Notes under the pieces: generated by a model
Database searches by the model: none
The model's input: the letters and a program-made list of their open reading frames with translations, nothing else
Told to the model about the DNA's origin: nothing
Source of the DNA: Methanofollis ethanolicus
GTDB lineage: Archaea; Halobacteriota; Methanomicrobia; Methanomicrobiales; Methanofollaceae
Direction: 5' to 3'
Length of the DNA: 64,000 nt
Assembly: GCF_001571385.1 (NCBI RefSeq)
Contig: NZ_BCNW01000001.1
Coordinates: 2,395,470-2,459,469 of the forward strand
Part shown: in pieces, positions 10,022 through 20,567 of the stretch
Position numbering within the stretch: the first letter of the stretch is position 1
How the letters are laid out: every line of letters starts with the position of its first letter
Translations under genes and position numbers: made by a program

Positions 10022-11185
10022 CTAAATTAGTTTCAAAAATCGGCCCACATAATATTCAATCGGGTGAAAGATGTCCTTAAAAAACGGAGCAATAGTATCT
10101 CTCCGTAACCATACATCTTTGAAAGTGACTGGACTTAAAACATCCTCGGTTTTGTAGAGTTGAAATCTACCACCCCAGAATATCATCATCGCAGCTCCAT
10201 AGAGATATCCCACCACCCAATAATATCCGACGTTTTTACTGTTTTCTTTTGCGTGTGTCTGGGATCCTGTAGCCATACAGTATAAGAGATAAGGGAAATC
10301 AACCCCGTTATCTAAAGATAACTGCAAAGGTCCCCAGAACCGTGGATTTAATTCTATGCCATAATATTTGTTTTTACATAGTTTAAATTCAACCATAATA
10401 ACGCCCGTCCAAAAGAGATCCTTCATCATCTGATCAGTTTTTTGGATAACACTAGCGGGAAAATCAAAAGGACAAGCCTTAATTACAGACTTTCCACATG
10501 GTTGTTGATGGATATTGATCTGACCAAAGTTTGCAACACGATTGCCCCGATTATAGAGAGCGCAGTAATAAACACTGGGACCATCGATATATTCCTGAAA
10601 AAATACGTTCTCATACCCTTTGGCCAGGAATTTGCAGTAATCACGTTCGGATAAAATTAATTCGGGAAATTCGACCGACTTTTTAGAATTTTTGGCGCTT
10701 TTCGGTTTTAAAACAAAAGGGATATCAGACATTTTTGGATCTGTTAGAATCTTTGGAACGTCTAATCCATATTCTGAGATTAAGTTCTGAAATGAGTATT
10801 TATTAGAGACTTTAACGTACGCGTCATATTCAGGGCATGGAAGAATATAATCATAACCTGCTAACATATCGCGGAATTTTAAGATGCATCGGATATGATC
10901 CTCGCCTAATGGGAATATAATAATGCCCGGATACGAAGACAATACCTTCTGCAAACTAGATATAAAGAGTTCAGAATTCTTGGGATCGTCATACCAAAAC
11001 CCATCTAGGATATATTTTCTATACACCGAGTGTTCGAAGTAATTAAAATGACTTATTCGGCCATTAGCGCGCCTTTTACGTAATAAAAGAACACTCACCC
11101 CTCTTGCACAGAGAGATCTGACACACGCTATTGTAGCTCGCTCATTCGCCTCCAAAAATAACAGAACTGCTCTTTCACTCTCCAT
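10022..11185 (-). CDS. ATP-grasp domain protein of a glycan cluster
   Basis: This 387-residue protein looks like a carbamoyl-phosphate-synthase-type ATP-grasp enzyme. Visible elements are an ATP-binding stretch DIPFVLKPKSAKNSKKS near the middle and a metal-binding end part VMVEFKLCKNKYYGIELNPRFWG. Such enzymes ligate a carboxylate to an amine through an acyl-phosphate. In glycan clusters they may add amino acids to sugars, which is only a suggestion here. It is AT-rich and flanked at 13-15 bp by the glycosyltransferase and the methyltransferase. A second, clearly different ATP-grasp protein occurs in the right-hand glycan cluster at 46845. Confidence 0.75.
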   Translation of the reverse strand: MESERAVLLFLEANERATIACVRSLCARGVSVLLLRKRRANGRISHFNYFEHSVYRKYILDGFWYDDPKNSELFISSLQKVLSSYPGIIIFPLGEDHIRCILKFRDMLAGYDYILPCPEYDAYVKVSNKYSFQNLISEYGLDVPKILTDPKMSDIPFVLKPKSAKNSKKSVEFPELILSERDYCKFLAKGYENVFFQEYIDGPSVYYCALYNRGNRVANFGQINIHQQPCGKSVIKACPFDFPASVIQKTDQMMKDLFWTGVIMVEFKLCKNKYYGIELNPRFWGPLQLSLDNGVDFPYLLYCMATGSQTHAKENSKNVGYYWVVGYLYGAAMMIFWGGRFQLYKTEDVLSPVTFKDVWLRRDTIAPFFKDIFHPIEYYVGRFLKLI

Positions 11186-11200
11186 ATAACTATACCCTCT

Positions 11201-12049
11201 TTATTCAGACTTGCAGATGAAGATTGGCCTTTGCGCAAATGTGTACGAGACATATGGTTTATGGGTAATTTTCGATAAAATGACATCAAAGATATACCGC
11301 AGTGGTAATCTGTTTCGCATTATTGGAGGGAAACGATTTTTGGTTATGTTAATGGTTCCATAATTTATTCTTTCGTTTCTCAACGGGATGTCATTAAGTA
11401 CCCCACAGAACTCTGGATGCCATCCTGAATCTCTCAACAAAGATACAGTATAATTAATAATATCAGATTCTTTGCAGATGTCCCCGTCAAAACCCCACAA
11501 TTGATACCCCATCTGAAAGATCATATAGTCACTCCGGGATCTCAGTTTATGAAGGAAATGCACTGAGTAATCCCTCCAATCCCTCAAAGATGATATTGAT
11601 GCATTTTCATAGTCATAACCAGCATGCTGAATCACGTTTAAGTTAAGAATAATATCAACCTGAGGAAGAGAATCAATAGTGTCTAAAGTGATCGAAGTAT
11701 TGTGTGCCGATATCCTATCTTCGAGATTACTCAATCGGATAATAGTACTCAAGACATCAAACAAATGTGGATCAGGTTCATATGCAAAAACAGAACTATT
11801 ACAACCATAAGCAAACCTAGAACAGAAGTACCCAATATTTGCCCCTATTTCTAGAATACTCTTGTTTTTACAATCAAGATAGGATGTAATCCAGTCATAT
11901 CGTTCTTCATCAAGGCGTGTATCCCATCTTTCAGGAAACGCATCTCTTATCTCCTTTGGCAATGTCGGCGGTAACTTTTGGTACAGGCCATGCCGTCCAT
12001 GATACGATAGGAGTTCCTTTAGGTGATCAATTTCATTATGCATCATCAA
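11201..12049 (-). CDS. SAM-dependent methyltransferase-like protein
   Basis: This 282-residue protein has a class I methyltransferase motif I, SILEIGANIGYFCSRFAYG (about residues 64-82), followed by the acidic motif II segment VFAYEPDPHLFDVL. It is probably a small-molecule or sugar methyltransferase of the FkbM-like kind, although the C-terminal part is not diagnostic. It overlaps the deacetylase-like gene upstream by 14 bp and is followed by the ATP-grasp gene after 15 bp. It is AT-rich like the rest of the 8.9-12.5 kb block. Substrate unknown. Confidence 0.72.
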   Translation of the reverse strand: MMMHNEIDHLKELLSYHGRHGLYQKLPPTLPKEIRDAFPERWDTRLDEERYDWITSYLDCKNKSILEIGANIGYFCSRFAYGCNSSVFAYEPDPHLFDVLSTIIRLSNLEDRISAHNTSITLDTIDSLPQVDIILNLNVIQHAGYDYENASISSLRDWRDYSVHFLHKLRSRSDYMIFQMGYQLWGFDGDICKESDIINYTVSLLRDSGWHPEFCGVLNDIPLRNERINYGTINITKNRFPPIMRNRLPLRYIFDVILSKITHKPYVSYTFAQRPIFICKSE

Positions 12050-13466
12050 AGTTTGCCTCTATCAAATGTTTTTCGCACGGGATATCAAGATAATCATGAT
12101 TTATATAGTGATCAGAACACGGATATTTGATGTTTTTTGGGCCTGCAAACACCCGTATCATCAAACGAGGGAGAATGGTGTTTACCACATCCCCTGCTAG
12201 TTCTATAATTATCGTATGATCATCTTTTTTAGGGATGTAGATACGGATATTCCTTCTCATGCAGTACCAATCACATGCCAGATGTGCAGGAACTACCCAA
12301 GCTTTTCCTCTGAGAGTTATCTCAATCAGGGTATAATAAAAAACATCCCATCGATGGGGAGGAGATAAACTTTCATGGTGCCAGAGCAGTGTCACAACAC
12401 CCCCATACTGTTGAGCATACTGAAATATCTCAGCACACCGTTTCTTTGCCTCGTCTTCGGAGAGGTGCAGACAGGGTACCCGATCCCAACCTGCGTCATG
12501 AGGGAGCCAACAGAATGTCCCAAAAAGACCCAGATCCTGAATGTTTAAAGGTACTTCCAGCAAACGCTCGCACCCGCGCGGCCGGTAAGGCTGCATTGTC
12601 CCGGCCCTGAAGCCCACGTCGTCGTTGTACCCGAAGGTCGAGTCATAGGAGTACCCGGCCTCGTCGAGTATCTTCCAGGAGTCCCTATCGAAGAGCAGCC
12701 AGTGGACGCGCGTTCCCGCCTCATTACCCGTGAGGTCGGTCACGCGCCGCAACTCCTCCCGCGCTGCACCGACGTCCCGCCAGTTGTCGAGACCATGCAC
12801 CCCGACCTCCCAGCCGCCGTCGATCAGTGTCCTGATCAACTCAGGGTCGAGGTCGTAATACCCCGCCCGGATCGCGGGCGCACCCTCCCCTGCCTTTCCC
12901 TTCTCGGGCAGGAAGAACCAGGTCGAGCGCACGCCGAGTTCCTCCTCAAGGCGCATCCACTCCTCGAAGCAGTTCCAGGGGTCCTTCCCGACCCCGCACT
13001 TCGCACCGAGGATCCGCACGGCGTCCTTCACCATGCCCTTCCGCAGACACTGGTACACCGCATACCCGACCGAGACCCAGCGCCTCTCCCGCACCGAGGT
13101 GATGTCCACGTCATGGGTGAGTGCGACGATGTACGAGTAGCCCCAGGGCACTGGCGGGATCTCCACGAGGAGGGTGTGCTCCTTCAGTATCTGGCGCAGT
13201 TCATCGATGAGGACCTCGACCACAGGTTCGTGGCAGTGGGGGAGGCCCTCGTTCAAGATCCGCGCTATCTCGGCAAAATAGTCCTTCTCTGAGAGGTCGA
13301 CGAGATAGGCACCGGCCAGGTCGACCTCCCCTCTGCGGGCGATGACCACGTCATAGGTGTGCGACGGGTCGTACCACTCCCACGGGATCTTGAAGAGCTG
13401 GAAGGTCTCCTCGACGGCATAGGTGTCGTCATACTTCACCCCGATCAGCGCCCGCTGCTCAGCCAA
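12036..13466 (-). CDS. Polysaccharide-deacetylase-like protein
   Basis: This 476-residue protein has NodB-fold features: the metal-binding THDVD (117-121), the FFLP strand near 184-188 and VGVHGLDNW (221-229) with His224, followed by a SYDSTFGYND stretch. It resembles the WbmS-like deacetylase relatives of polysaccharide clusters. It begins 3 bp after top6A ends, which ties the glycan cluster to the topoisomerase operon. The gene is a compositional mosaic: from the start to about residue 309 (position about 12,540) it is GC-rich like top6A, and the remainder is AT-rich like the methyltransferase. This suggests a recombination junction inside the frame. The role of the C-terminal part is unknown. 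Confidence 0.78.
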   Translation of the reverse strand: MAEQRALIGVKYDDTYAVEETFQLFKIPWEWYDPSHTYDVVIARRGEVDLAGAYLVDLSEKDYFAEIARILNEGLPHCHEPVVEVLIDELRQILKEHTLLVEIPPVPWGYSYIVALTHDVDITSVRERRWVSVGYAVYQCLRKGMVKDAVRILGAKCGVGKDPWNCFEEWMRLEEELGVRSTWFFLPEKGKAGEGAPAIRAGYYDLDPELIRTLIDGGWEVGVHGLDNWRDVGAAREELRRVTDLTGNEAGTRVHWLLFDRDSWKILDEAGYSYDSTFGYNDDVGFRAGTMQPYRPRGCERLLEVPLNIQDLGLFGTFCWLPHDAGWDRVPCLHLSEDEAKKRCAEIFQYAQQYGGVVTLLWHHESLSPPHRWDVFYYTLIEITLRGKAWVVPAHLACDWYCMRRNIRIYIPKKDDHTIIIELAGDVVNTILPRLMIRVFAGPKNIKYPCSDHYINHDYLDIPCEKHLIEANFDDA

Positions 13467-13468
13467 CC

Positions 13469-14560
13469 CTACAGCACCCCCATCTCACTCAACCTCGCCG
13501 GCAAATACTCCTTCGTCACGAAGTCGAGCCCCTGGCTTGCAAACGCCTGCTGCTCGGCCTTCAGCCCCATCTCGAGCTGCAACCCGATCTGCTCCCGCCA
13601 GTACTCCGTCGCGAAGCGCGGGTCAGTCAACTCCGCCTTCAGCGCCGCCACGTCCTGCTCAGAAAGATGATCGGCCGGCAAATCATAATCGCGAATATCC
13701 GAAGGCTGCACCCCGATGAACTGCGCCTGCGGCGTCGCCAGAAGTTCGGACATGTGCGCCGCCTTGATCGAGCCGTACGCCACCGAGGCGTAGATGCGGT
13801 ACGACCAGGGGTCGCCGTCGGTGAAGACGACGATCGGGAGCTTGAACTCCTCGTTGATCCGCTTGAGGAGCCGCCGGGTGGAACGCGCGGGCTGGCCCTT
13901 CAGGTGGACGAGGGCCGCGCCGTACTCGTCGTCGAAACCGTTCTCGATGAGGCGGGCGTACATACCGCCCGTCTCCAGCGCGATGACGAACTTGGCGTCA
14001 TGGTCCAGGAAGTCGAGGGCGTCGACATTGTTCGGGATCTGGTACCCTGTCTCTCCGACATCGTCCTGGCAGTGGATCTCCCGCGCACCCCGCCGCGTCT
14101 TCTCCCGGATCCGGATCGGCCCGAAGATCGAGGCCCCGTCCTCCTCGGGGCGGAGGTGGTAGACCTCGCGCTGGACGTCGGTGAGGATCTCCAGGTCCTC
14201 GACAAGCCTGTTGGACTCGTCCTGCGCCCCGAACTTCGCCTGCTTCCAGCCCTCGGAGATGTAGTACATCTCTCTTAAGGTCGAGGACCTGTTCTCGGCC
14301 AGCTGCTGCTTCAGGAAACCGATCACGTACGCCATCTTCAGGAGGTGGACCGCCCCCTTCGCGGTGGCGGCCGAGCGCATGCTCTCCTTGTCGCCGTACT
14401 TCCAGACCTCGCTCTCCTCGTCGTACGCGATGTTCTGTTTGGTCCGCGTCGGCAGGGCGATCGAGGGGATCCGGCCGTCCGAGAGTTGGTCGTACCAGCG
14501 CTCCGCGATACCCTTCAGCTTTTCAAGGCCGAGGGCCTCCATCTCTTCTTTTGAGGTCAC
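13469..14560 (-). CDS. top6A: DNA topoisomerase VI subunit A
   Basis: This 363-residue protein is the Spo11-related catalytic subunit of archaeal type IIB topoisomerase. The tandem tyrosines in [13 protein letters not shown] (Tyr99/Tyr100) include the DNA-attacking residue. The Toprim part shows Glu196 in [11 protein letters not shown] and the DGD pair at 248-250 in [12 protein letters not shown]. With subunit B it makes an A2B2 enzyme that relaxes and decatenates DNA. The start overlaps the top6B stop by 4 bp, so the two subunits are translationally coupled. Length is normal for the family. Confidence 0.96.
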   Translation of the reverse strand: MTSKEEMEALGLEKLKGIAERWYDQLSDGRIPSIALPTRTKQNIAYDEESEVWKYGDKESMRSAATAKGAVHLLKMAYVIGFLKQQLAENRSSTLREMYYISEGWKQAKFGAQDESNRLVEDLEILTDVQREVYHLRPEEDGASIFGPIRIREKTRRGAREIHCQDDVGETGYQIPNNVDALDFLDHDAKFVIALETGGMYARLIENGFDDEYGAALVHLKGQPARSTRRLLKRINEEFKLPIVVFTDGDPWSYRIYASVAYGSIKAAHMSELLATPQAQFIGVQPSDIRDYDLPADHLSEQDVAALKAELTDPRFATEYWREQIGLQLEMGLKAEQQAFASQGLDFVTKEYLPARLSEMGVL

Positions 14561-16356
14561 AGGTACACCACCACTTTCTTCCCGTCCTCGACGCCGCGCA
14601 CGTCCAGCATGCCGCCGCCCTTCCCGGTGTAGACGACATGCCAGCCCTCGCCGGGAGCGAGGGCGCAGTTCCAGACACGCGTGTACTCGCCGTCGAGGTC
14701 GCTTGCAAATGCAGGCGCAGGCTCTGCGTCCTCCGCGGCGTCCGCCGAGATGTCGTAGACAGCCAGGGCGAGGTCGTCGGCCGTGTGGTTCCGCACCTCG
14801 ATGAGCACCCGGCCGTCATAGGACCGCTTCCGCGCCACAAGCCTCCTCATGATCCGCCCCTCGATCGCCGAGATGTCGGGCACCGGCCTCTCCGTGATCT
14901 CGGCCACCTTCTCGGCGATCGCGGGCATCACCGCGCAGACGGCCCGCGCACGGTCATCCTTCTGCTTGTTCCTCTCCCGGCGGGCGAGGTACGCCTTCAA
15001 CTCCCGCCCCAGGTCCTGGAGGGCGAGGGTGACCTCCTTCTCGATCTCCGGGATCGAGGCGACCGCGTCCTTGCTCTCCGAGGTGAAGGGGACGTTCGTG
15101 GAGGCGACGTGGACGAGGATGAGCACTGGCCCTGTCGGGAGGCCGGACTGGGAGAGCCCGTAGTTCTTCCAGTTCACCCCGGCGACCTGCGCCGTGATCG
15201 CGCAGGCCCCCTGCTGGTACAGCAGGGGGACGCGGTTTGCAAAGCGCATCAACTGTGCCGTCCCCTCGGCGTCGAGTTTCCCGCCATAGCCGATCGCCGC
15301 CTCCACGACAAAGGGGTGGCCTGAGAAGACGGAGGCCGGACGGGTCCGGGCCTTCACGAAGTCAGGCTGGAACTCCTTCTCCAGACCCTGGACGATGAGG
15401 TCCTCCCCGATCGGGGAGAGGCACTGGTTCGTCGGCGGCGCCGGCACATGCACGGACTGCATCGCCGCAAGAAGGGTCTTCAGGGCGTCGGGGGCGATTG
15501 CACCCATCTTCGCCCCGACAGGGAGGCCAGCGGCCGCCGCGATCTCCTCCGCGGTCTTCTTCCCCACCCGGCAGAAACTCCCGACGAGAAAATCGTCAAG
15601 GGTGGCGTCGGCCTTCGCGGCCGTCATCCTCTTCAGGGTGCCGAGTTCGATCCCGTGCGGGTGGGGCTGGATCGCCTGCGGCGGCACGATCGGTTCTGCC
15701 GAGACCCGCTCGAAGGTCGTCGCCTCGCCGTCGATCTCGATGCTGATCCGCGCGTGCGGGTTCACGACCGAGGTGGAGCGGAGGTACTCGATGAGGCGCT
15801 TTCGCGCCGCAAGAGTGCTCGTGAACTCCAGTTCGATCCTAGTGCCGTGCGTCCTGTCCCAGGCGACCTCCTCGTGGCCGAGCACCTCGGGCTCGTTCGT
15901 CTCGGTCCTGATCATCAGGGAGAAGCGGTGGGCAGGCACCTTCGCGGAGGTGCGGGAGACGACAACGGCAGGCGTGCCCGTGGTCAGTTGCGCATAGAGG
16001 ACCGCGGCGGAGATGCCGATCCCCTGCTGACCGCGGCTCTGCCGGATCTGGTGGAAGCGGGAGCCGTACAGGAGTTTGCCGAAGACATACGGCACCTGTT
16101 CGGGGACGATGCCCGGGCCGTTGTCCTCGACGGCCACCCGATATGCGTCGGAGGAGGCCTTCCTGATGGAGACGAAGATGTCCGGGAGGACACCCGCCTC
16201 CTCGCAGGCGTCCAGGGAGTTGTCGACCGCCTCCTTGATGGTGGTGATGATCCCCCGCGTCGGGGAGTCGAAGCCGAGGAGGTGCTTGTTCTTCTCGAAG
16301 AACTCGGCGACGCTGATGCTCTTCTGCTGTTTCGCAAGGTCTTCAGCAAGCACCAA
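14557..16356 (-). CDS. top6B: DNA topoisomerase VI subunit B
   Basis: This 599-residue protein is the GHKL ATPase subunit of topoisomerase VI. The ATP site is visible as [16 protein letters not shown] (Glu42, Asn46), VEDNGPGI (about 76-83) and the lid [12 protein letters not shown] (107-118). A transducer domain and a C-terminal beta-rich extension ([17 protein letters not shown]) follow. ATP binding drives dimer closure and DNA-gate opening in subunit A. It overlaps hisS by 14 bp upstream and top6A by 4 bp downstream, an unusually tight hisS-top6B-top6A order. Confidence 0.96.
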   Translation of the reverse strand: MVLAEDLAKQQKSISVAEFFEKNKHLLGFDSPTRGIITTIKEAVDNSLDACEEAGVLPDIFVSIRKASSDAYRVAVEDNGPGIVPEQVPYVFGKLLYGSRFHQIRQSRGQQGIGISAAVLYAQLTTGTPAVVVSRTSAKVPAHRFSLMIRTETNEPEVLGHEEVAWDRTHGTRIELEFTSTLAARKRLIEYLRSTSVVNPHARISIEIDGEATTFERVSAEPIVPPQAIQPHPHGIELGTLKRMTAAKADATLDDFLVGSFCRVGKKTAEEIAAAAGLPVGAKMGAIAPDALKTLLAAMQSVHVPAPPTNQCLSPIGEDLIVQGLEKEFQPDFVKARTRPASVFSGHPFVVEAAIGYGGKLDAEGTAQLMRFANRVPLLYQQGACAITAQVAGVNWKNYGLSQSGLPTGPVLILVHVASTNVPFTSESKDAVASIPEIEKEVTLALQDLGRELKAYLARRERNKQKDDRARAVCAVMPAIAEKVAEITERPVPDISAIEGRIMRRLVARKRSYDGRVLIEVRNHTADDLALAVYDISADAAEDAEPAPAFASDLDGEYTRVWNCALAPGEGWHVVYTGKGGGMLDVRGVEDGKKVVVYL

Positions 16357-17575
16357 CGCCCTTCACCTCGACGATCGCCTCGTCAGGCTTCATCTCCCGC
16401 TGCTCGCCGGAATGAAGGTCCTTGAGGGTGACCGTCCCTGCCTCTGCCTCCCGTTGCCCGATGATGCAGGCATAGTCCGCGGCCTTCGCGGCATGCGCAA
16501 GCTGCGCCCCCATGCCGCGGCCGAGCAGGTTCACCTCGGCCCTGATGCCGGCGGCGCGCAGGGTCCGGGCGACCCCGAAGGCCGCCGCTTCGAGGCCGGG
16601 CTGGGAGAGGACGGCGACGACCGGATCTTTCTTCAGGGGGTAGTCGCCGAGGGAGACCATCACCCTGTCGAAACCGATCGCAAACCCGCAACTCGGGGCG
16701 TCGTCCCCGCCGAAGAGCTGGGCAAGGCGGTAGTTGCCGCCGCCGAGCACCTGGTTCTCGGCGCCCAGGTTGTGGGCAAAGCCCTCGAAGACCATGCCCG
16801 TGTAGTAGTCCAGGCCACGGGCGATCCCGAAGTTCACCGTGTAGTCGATCTCCTCGCCGTCCAGGACCCGGAAGATCCCCTCGACCCGTTCCTTCTCCGG
16901 GATATCGCCGCAGATCTCGAAGGCCTCCGCGGGGCCCCGGCAGGAGACGAGGCCGGTGAGGGAGTCCTCCAGGTCGACCTGCCCGCAGGTCTCCAGGCAG
17001 CCCTTCAGGCCGTCCATGTCGCGCTTGTCGAGGTACGCCATCACCTGTCTCTGGAGCGAGGGTTCCACGCCGGAGAGGAGGTGCTTCATCGGCGCCAGGA
17101 ACCCGACCTTCAGGTCGTAGTCCAGGCCGACAGAACGGAGGAGGTCGTCGGCGACCATGATCACCTCGGCGTCGGCCGCCGCGGAGTCCGCGCCGATCAG
17201 TTCGACGCCGAACTGCCAGAACTGGCGGTACCGGCCCTTCTGGGGCCTCTCGTACCGGAAACAGTCGGCCACATAGTACCAGCGGATGGGCTTTGCGATC
17301 GATCGCCCCTCGTTCACGTACATCCGCGAGACCGAGGCCGTCACCTCGGGCCGCAGGGTCATCTGCCGCCCGCTCTTGTCCTCGAAGACGTACATCTCCT
17401 GCTTGATGTTCTCGCCCGAACGCATGGTGAAGAGTTCGAGGTGCTCGAAGGTCGGGGTGCAGACCTCGCCGTAACCCCACCGCCCGACGGCCTCGCGCAT
17501 CGTCGCTTCCGCGGTGCGCCGCTGCGCCATCTCGTCGGGCAGAAAGTCCCTGGTTCCGCGTGGTTTCTGTAGCAT
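16343..17575 (-). CDS. hisS: Histidyl-tRNA synthetase
   Basis: This 410-residue class II synthetase charges tRNA-His. It starts [16 protein letters not shown], with the family's RGTRDF element. Motif 2 appears in [21 protein letters not shown], the histidine signature in [12 protein letters not shown] and motif 3 in [13 protein letters not shown]. The C-terminal anticodon-binding domain carries [20 protein letters not shown]. It is the first recognisable gene of the long minus-strand run, so hisS, top6BA and probably the glycan genes may be transcribed from a promoter just upstream. Confidence 0.96.
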   Translation of the reverse strand: MLQKPRGTRDFLPDEMAQRRTAEATMREAVGRWGYGEVCTPTFEHLELFTMRSGENIKQEMYVFEDKSGRQMTLRPEVTASVSRMYVNEGRSIAKPIRWYYVADCFRYERPQKGRYRQFWQFGVELIGADSAAADAEVIMVADDLLRSVGLDYDLKVGFLAPMKHLLSGVEPSLQRQVMAYLDKRDMDGLKGCLETCGQVDLEDSLTGLVSCRGPAEAFEICGDIPEKERVEGIFRVLDGEEIDYTVNFGIARGLDYYTGMVFEGFAHNLGAENQVLGGGNYRLAQLFGGDDAPSCGFAIGFDRVMVSLGDYPLKKDPVVAVLSQPGLEAAAFGVARTLRAAGIRAEVNLLGRGMGAQLAHAAKAADYACIIGQREAEAGTVTLKDLHSGEQREMKPDEAIVEVKGVGAC

Positions 17576-17617
17576 CAGATCGACTCCTGCCGTAAAATTT
17601 GCGTTTCAGACCTTATC

Positions 17618-17926
17618 TTACCTGCGGGGAACATTCCCGAAAAAGCGCGTGGCGGCGCTCTCCCCGCCCGTCCAGACCTTCTCCCGCGACACGCGCCCCT
17701 GGAGGTACAGGGCGAGGAGGACAGCGCCGAGAGCGAGGAACTCGAGGTCCGGGTTTGTGAGGGCCATAAGGAAGCCGAAGAGGGCGAGGGCCGAGTAGAG
17801 CACGCCCCTGTACGCCGCCTGCCTGTAGCCGGGGAGGGCGGTCCGATAAAAGATCCGGGCGTCCCGCAGCCAGAGGAAGAACGTCGCCGCAGTGCCGAAG
17901 GCGGCCACGTAGACAAGATAGGTCAT
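17618..17926 (-). CDS. Small membrane protein, function unknown
   Basis: This 102-residue protein starts MTYLVYVAAFGTAATFFLWL, a hydrophobic helix, followed by a charged loop RDARIFYRTALPGYRQAAYR and two more hydrophobic segments (GVLYSALALFGFLMAL, FLALGAVLLALYLQG), with a polar tail. Three membrane helices are likely. ATG 17926 is preferred because a longer frame through 18.7 kb merely reads antisense to larB. It lies 43 bp before hisS and is divergent from larB across a 48-bp spacer. No function is recognised. Confidence 0.72.
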   Translation of the reverse strand: MTYLVYVAAFGTAATFFLWLRDARIFYRTALPGYRQAAYRGVLYSALALFGFLMALTNPDLEFLALGAVLLALYLQGRVSREKVWTGGESAATRFFGNVPRR

Positions 17927-17974
17927 TACCGTGGGTGATTTATTATCCCCGCACCCATATTTTACTATTGGACC

Positions 17975-18751
17975 ATGACTGCGGACACTATCCTGAGAGA
18001 GGTGCTTGCCGCGTACGCCGCCGGCAGGATCTCCCTCGACGATACCATTGACAGGATATCGGGGCTGAGGGTCGAGAAGGTGGGGGAACTCGCCAGGATC
18101 GACCTCGGGCGGGAGGTGCGGTGCGGCATCCCCGAGGCGGTGCTCGCGGAGGGAAAGGAGACGGCCGACCTGGTGGCGATCATGCTCAAACATGCCGGGG
18201 CCGCCGGGCGGTGCCTGGCGACGCGGGTCTCCCCTGAACAGGCGGAGGCGGTGCGGGCCGCGGCTGAGACGGCAGGCCTCGCGTTCAGGCACGAGGAGCG
18301 GGCGCAGGCGGTCGTCCTCTCGAAGGGAGGACAGCCCGAGAAGAACGGCGGGATCGTCGCCATCCTCACCGCGGGGACGGCCGACATAACGGTGGCCGAG
18401 GAGGCGCGTGTCGTCGCCGAGGAGATGGGCTGCGAGGTGCGGACCGCCTACGACGTCGGCGCGGCCGGGGTCCACCGCCTCTTCCCGGCACTGAAAGATC
18501 TGAACGGGGCGCACGTCTATGTCGTCGCCGCCGGGCGGGAGGGGACTCTCCCCGCCGTCGTCGCAGGGCTCGTGGACAGGCCGGTGATCGGCGTCCCTGT
18601 CTCGACAGGCTACGGTTTCATGGGCCAGGGTCAGGCGGCACTCGCGAGCATGCTCCAGTCCTGCTCCGTGCTGACCGTCGTGAACATCGACGCGGGCTTC
18701 GTGGCCGGGGCGCACGCCGCGCTCATCGCCTCCCTTGCGGGGCGGCCATGA
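17975..18751 (+). CDS. larB: LarB, pyridinium-3,5-biscarboxylate synthesis
   Basis: This 258-residue protein has a C-terminal PurE/AIR-carboxylase-like domain, seen as [28 protein letters not shown] and [18 protein letters not shown], preceded by an N-terminal [14 protein letters not shown] part. LarB carboxylates and hydrolyses nicotinic acid adenine dinucleotide, the first step to the nickel-pincer nucleotide cofactor. It overlaps nadM by 4 bp, a notable coupling because NadM-type enzymes can make that dinucleotide. No larC or larE is present in the window. A tttattatcc stretch at about 17938-17947 may be the TATA region, which would give a short leader. Confidence 0.93.
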   Translation: MTADTILREVLAAYAAGRISLDDTIDRISGLRVEKVGELARIDLGREVRCGIPEAVLAEGKETADLVAIMLKHAGAAGRCLATRVSPEQAEAVRAAAETAGLAFRHEERAQAVVLSKGGQPEKNGGIVAILTAGTADITVAEEARVVAEEMGCEVRTAYDVGAAGVHRLFPALKDLNGAHVYVVAAGREGTLPAVVAGLVDRPVIGVPVSTGYGFMGQGQAALASMLQSCSVLTVVNIDAGFVAGAHAALIASLAGRP

Positions 18752-19254
18752 CGCGTGCCTTCTACATCGGGCGGTTCCAGCCGTACCACAACGGCCACCA
18801 CTCGGTGATATCGAGGATCGCCCCCATGGTCGACGAGATCGTCATCGGCGTCGGGAGCGCCCAGCTCTCCCACGAGGTCGAGAACCCCTTCACCGCGGGC
18901 GAGAGGGTGATGATGATCGCGGCGGCCCTGGAGGAGATCGGCATCCCCTTCTATGCGATCCCGATCGAGGACCTCCGCAGGAACGCCCTCTGGGTCTCGC
19001 ACGTCTACTCGATGACGCCGTACTTCGACGTCGTCTACTCGAACAACCCCCTGGTGATCAGGCTCTTCTCCGAGGGCGGCATGAAGGTGCAGACCCTGCC
19101 GATGTACATGCGCGACACCCTCTCGGGCACCGAGATCAGGCGGCGGATGGCGGCGGACGAGGACTGGCGCAGTCTCGTGCCGGAGAGTGTCGCCGACGTC
19201 ATCGACCAGATCCACGGGGTCGACCGGATCAAGCAGATCGCCTGCTCGGACTGA
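18748..19254 (+). CDS. nadM: Nicotinamide-nucleotide adenylyltransferase (archaeal NadM type)
   Basis: This 168-residue nucleotidyl transferase has the [14 protein letters not shown] signature (about 8-21) of the HxGH superfamily, the [17 protein letters not shown] segment and [10 protein letters not shown] (about 129-138), all standard for archaeal NadM. It joins ATP with NMN or nicotinate mononucleotide to make NAD or its deamido form. The 4-bp overlap with larB implies co-translation. Length is normal for the family (about 170 residues). Confidence 0.95.
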   Translation: MTRAFYIGRFQPYHNGHHSVISRIAPMVDEIVIGVGSAQLSHEVENPFTAGERVMMIAAALEEIGIPFYAIPIEDLRRNALWVSHVYSMTPYFDVVYSNNPLVIRLFSEGGMKVQTLPMYMRDTLSGTEIRRRMAADEDWRSLVPESVADVIDQIHGVDRIKQIACSD

Positions 19255-19267
19255 GTGCCTGAAACCC

Positions 19268-19282
19268 TTTATAGCGGGCCAC
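19268..19282 (+). promoter_or_regulatory. Probable TATA region of the coiled-coil gene
   Basis: The spacer between nadM and the next gene contains accctttatagcgg, with the TATA core about 22 bases before ATG 19296. At the usual archaeal TATA-to-start distance the transcript would begin at or next to the start codon, so the mRNA may be leaderless. No ribosome-binding sequence is seen before the ATG. Confidence 0.45.
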
Positions 19283-19295
19283 CGATAGATCGGTG

Positions 19296-20567
19296 ATGTT
19301 CCGCTTTCTCAAGGGTCTTTTTTCAAAGAAAGAGGTAGAGGAGAGTCTCACGCTCACCGTCGACAGGGCGGGGGCGTGGCTGGACGCACGGGATGAGGAG
19401 GTCGAGGCCGGTCTGGAGGAGGCGACAGGGAGGTGCAGGACGGCTATCTCGGCCTCGCTGGAGGACCTCGACCGTCTCCTCGCAACGCTGAAGGACGCCG
19501 AAGGGCGGGAGGACGTCCACCCGAAACTGAAAAGCGTGACAGACCGCTCTCTCCCGGCCTTCATCGCTGCGATGGAGCAGCAGGCCGCCCATCCCCTCCC
19601 TGACGATGCGGACGGGTTCTATGCGGCGGCCGCCGAACTCCTCACCGGTCTCCTGAAGGCCCAGAAGGGGCAGGGGAGATACCTCGCCGCCGTATTCCCG
19701 GAGGAGATGAAGGAGGTCAGGGGGGTCACCCGGGATATCGGCCGGGAGATCAACGCCCTCACCGGCCTGGTGAAGGAGGCACAGGCGACGACGGCGCGGA
19801 TCGGCGCCGCCCGCGCGGGCCTTGCCGCGGTCACGGGGGCGGGGGTCGAGACCGAGAAGCTCGACGCGGAGATCAGGGCGCTCAGGAAAAGGCTGGAGGC
19901 GGCCGACCCGGCGATCGCCAGGGACAGGGAGAGGCTCCGGGCGCTCACGGCAGGCCAGGACTATGCCGCCTGCATGACCGAGCAGGAGAGGCTTGCCGGA
20001 CTGAAAAAGGAGGAGGACGGGGCCGTACAGGACCTCACGAACACGGCGGCCCAGGCGGCGCGGGTGATGAGGAAGGCGGCGCGGGTCGCGGGGCGTGCCC
20101 GTGCACAGCAGGACCTCCGCACCCTCGAAGCCTGCACCGCACTCCTGGACCGGCCGCTTGACGCGTGCCGCGAGGAGATTCTCCCCCTCGTCGAGGCCGC
20201 GGCAGGGGTCGTGCAGACGCAGATCGCGGGGGGCGACCTGGTCCTGAAAGGAAAGGACGACCTGGCACTCTTCGCGGACGCGGGGGCAGCCGCGAAGGAG
20301 ATGGACGCGCGGATCGCCGCCCTCGACGGGGTGCGGGAGAGGGTCGCCGCCGCGGAGGAGAGGGTGCGGGCCTGCACCGCCCTCGGCGAGGCGCAGAGAC
20401 TCGAAGAAGCGATCGCGAGCGCGGAGGCAGAGAAGGAGAGAGACAGGCAGGCGCTCGCAAGCGCGGAGGCGCGGAAGAGGACACTTGCAGACGGGGAGGC
20501 AGACCGCCTGCACCGCCTGGAGGAGGCCCTCGCCGCGGTGGCGGGCCGGCCTGTCACTCTAGCCTGA
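19296..20567 (+). CDS. Long coiled-coil protein, function unknown
   Basis: This protein of about 423 residues begins MFRFLKGLFSKKEVEES, an amphipathic hydrophobic-basic end that could contact the membrane. The rest is almost entirely helical and rich in Ala, Glu, Arg and Leu, for example LDAEIRALRKRLEAADPAIARDRERLRAL and EEAIASAEAEKERDRQALASAEARKR. These are heptad-like coiled coils, with no catalytic motif or Cys pair of note. ATG 19296 or GTG 19293 starts the frame. It overlaps tail to tail, by 14 bp, with the phosphatase gene. It may be a structural or scaffolding protein; no family is recognised with confidence. Confidence 0.75.
   Translation: MFRFLKGLFSKKEVEESLTLTVDRAGAWLDARDEEVEAGLEEATGRCRTAISASLEDLDRLLATLKDAEGREDVHPKLKSVTDRSLPAFIAAMEQQAAHPLPDDADGFYAAAAELLTGLLKAQKGQGRYLAAVFPEEMKEVRGVTRDIGREINALTGLVKEAQATTARIGAARAGLAAVTGAGVETEKLDAEIRALRKRLEAADPAIARDRERLRALTAGQDYAACMTEQERLAGLKKEEDGAVQDLTNTAAQAARVMRKAARVAGRARAQQDLRTLEACTALLDRPLDACREEILPLVEAAAGVVQTQIAGGDLVLKGKDDLALFADAGAAAKEMDARIAALDGVRERVAAAEERVRACTALGEAQRLEEAIASAEAEKERDRQALASAEARKRTLADGEADRLHRLEEALAAVAGRPVTLA

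Noticed and set aside
17927-18715. N-terminal extension of the minus-strand gene at 17618
   Set aside because: The extension is antisense to larB; the short membrane protein from ATG 17926 explains the frame.
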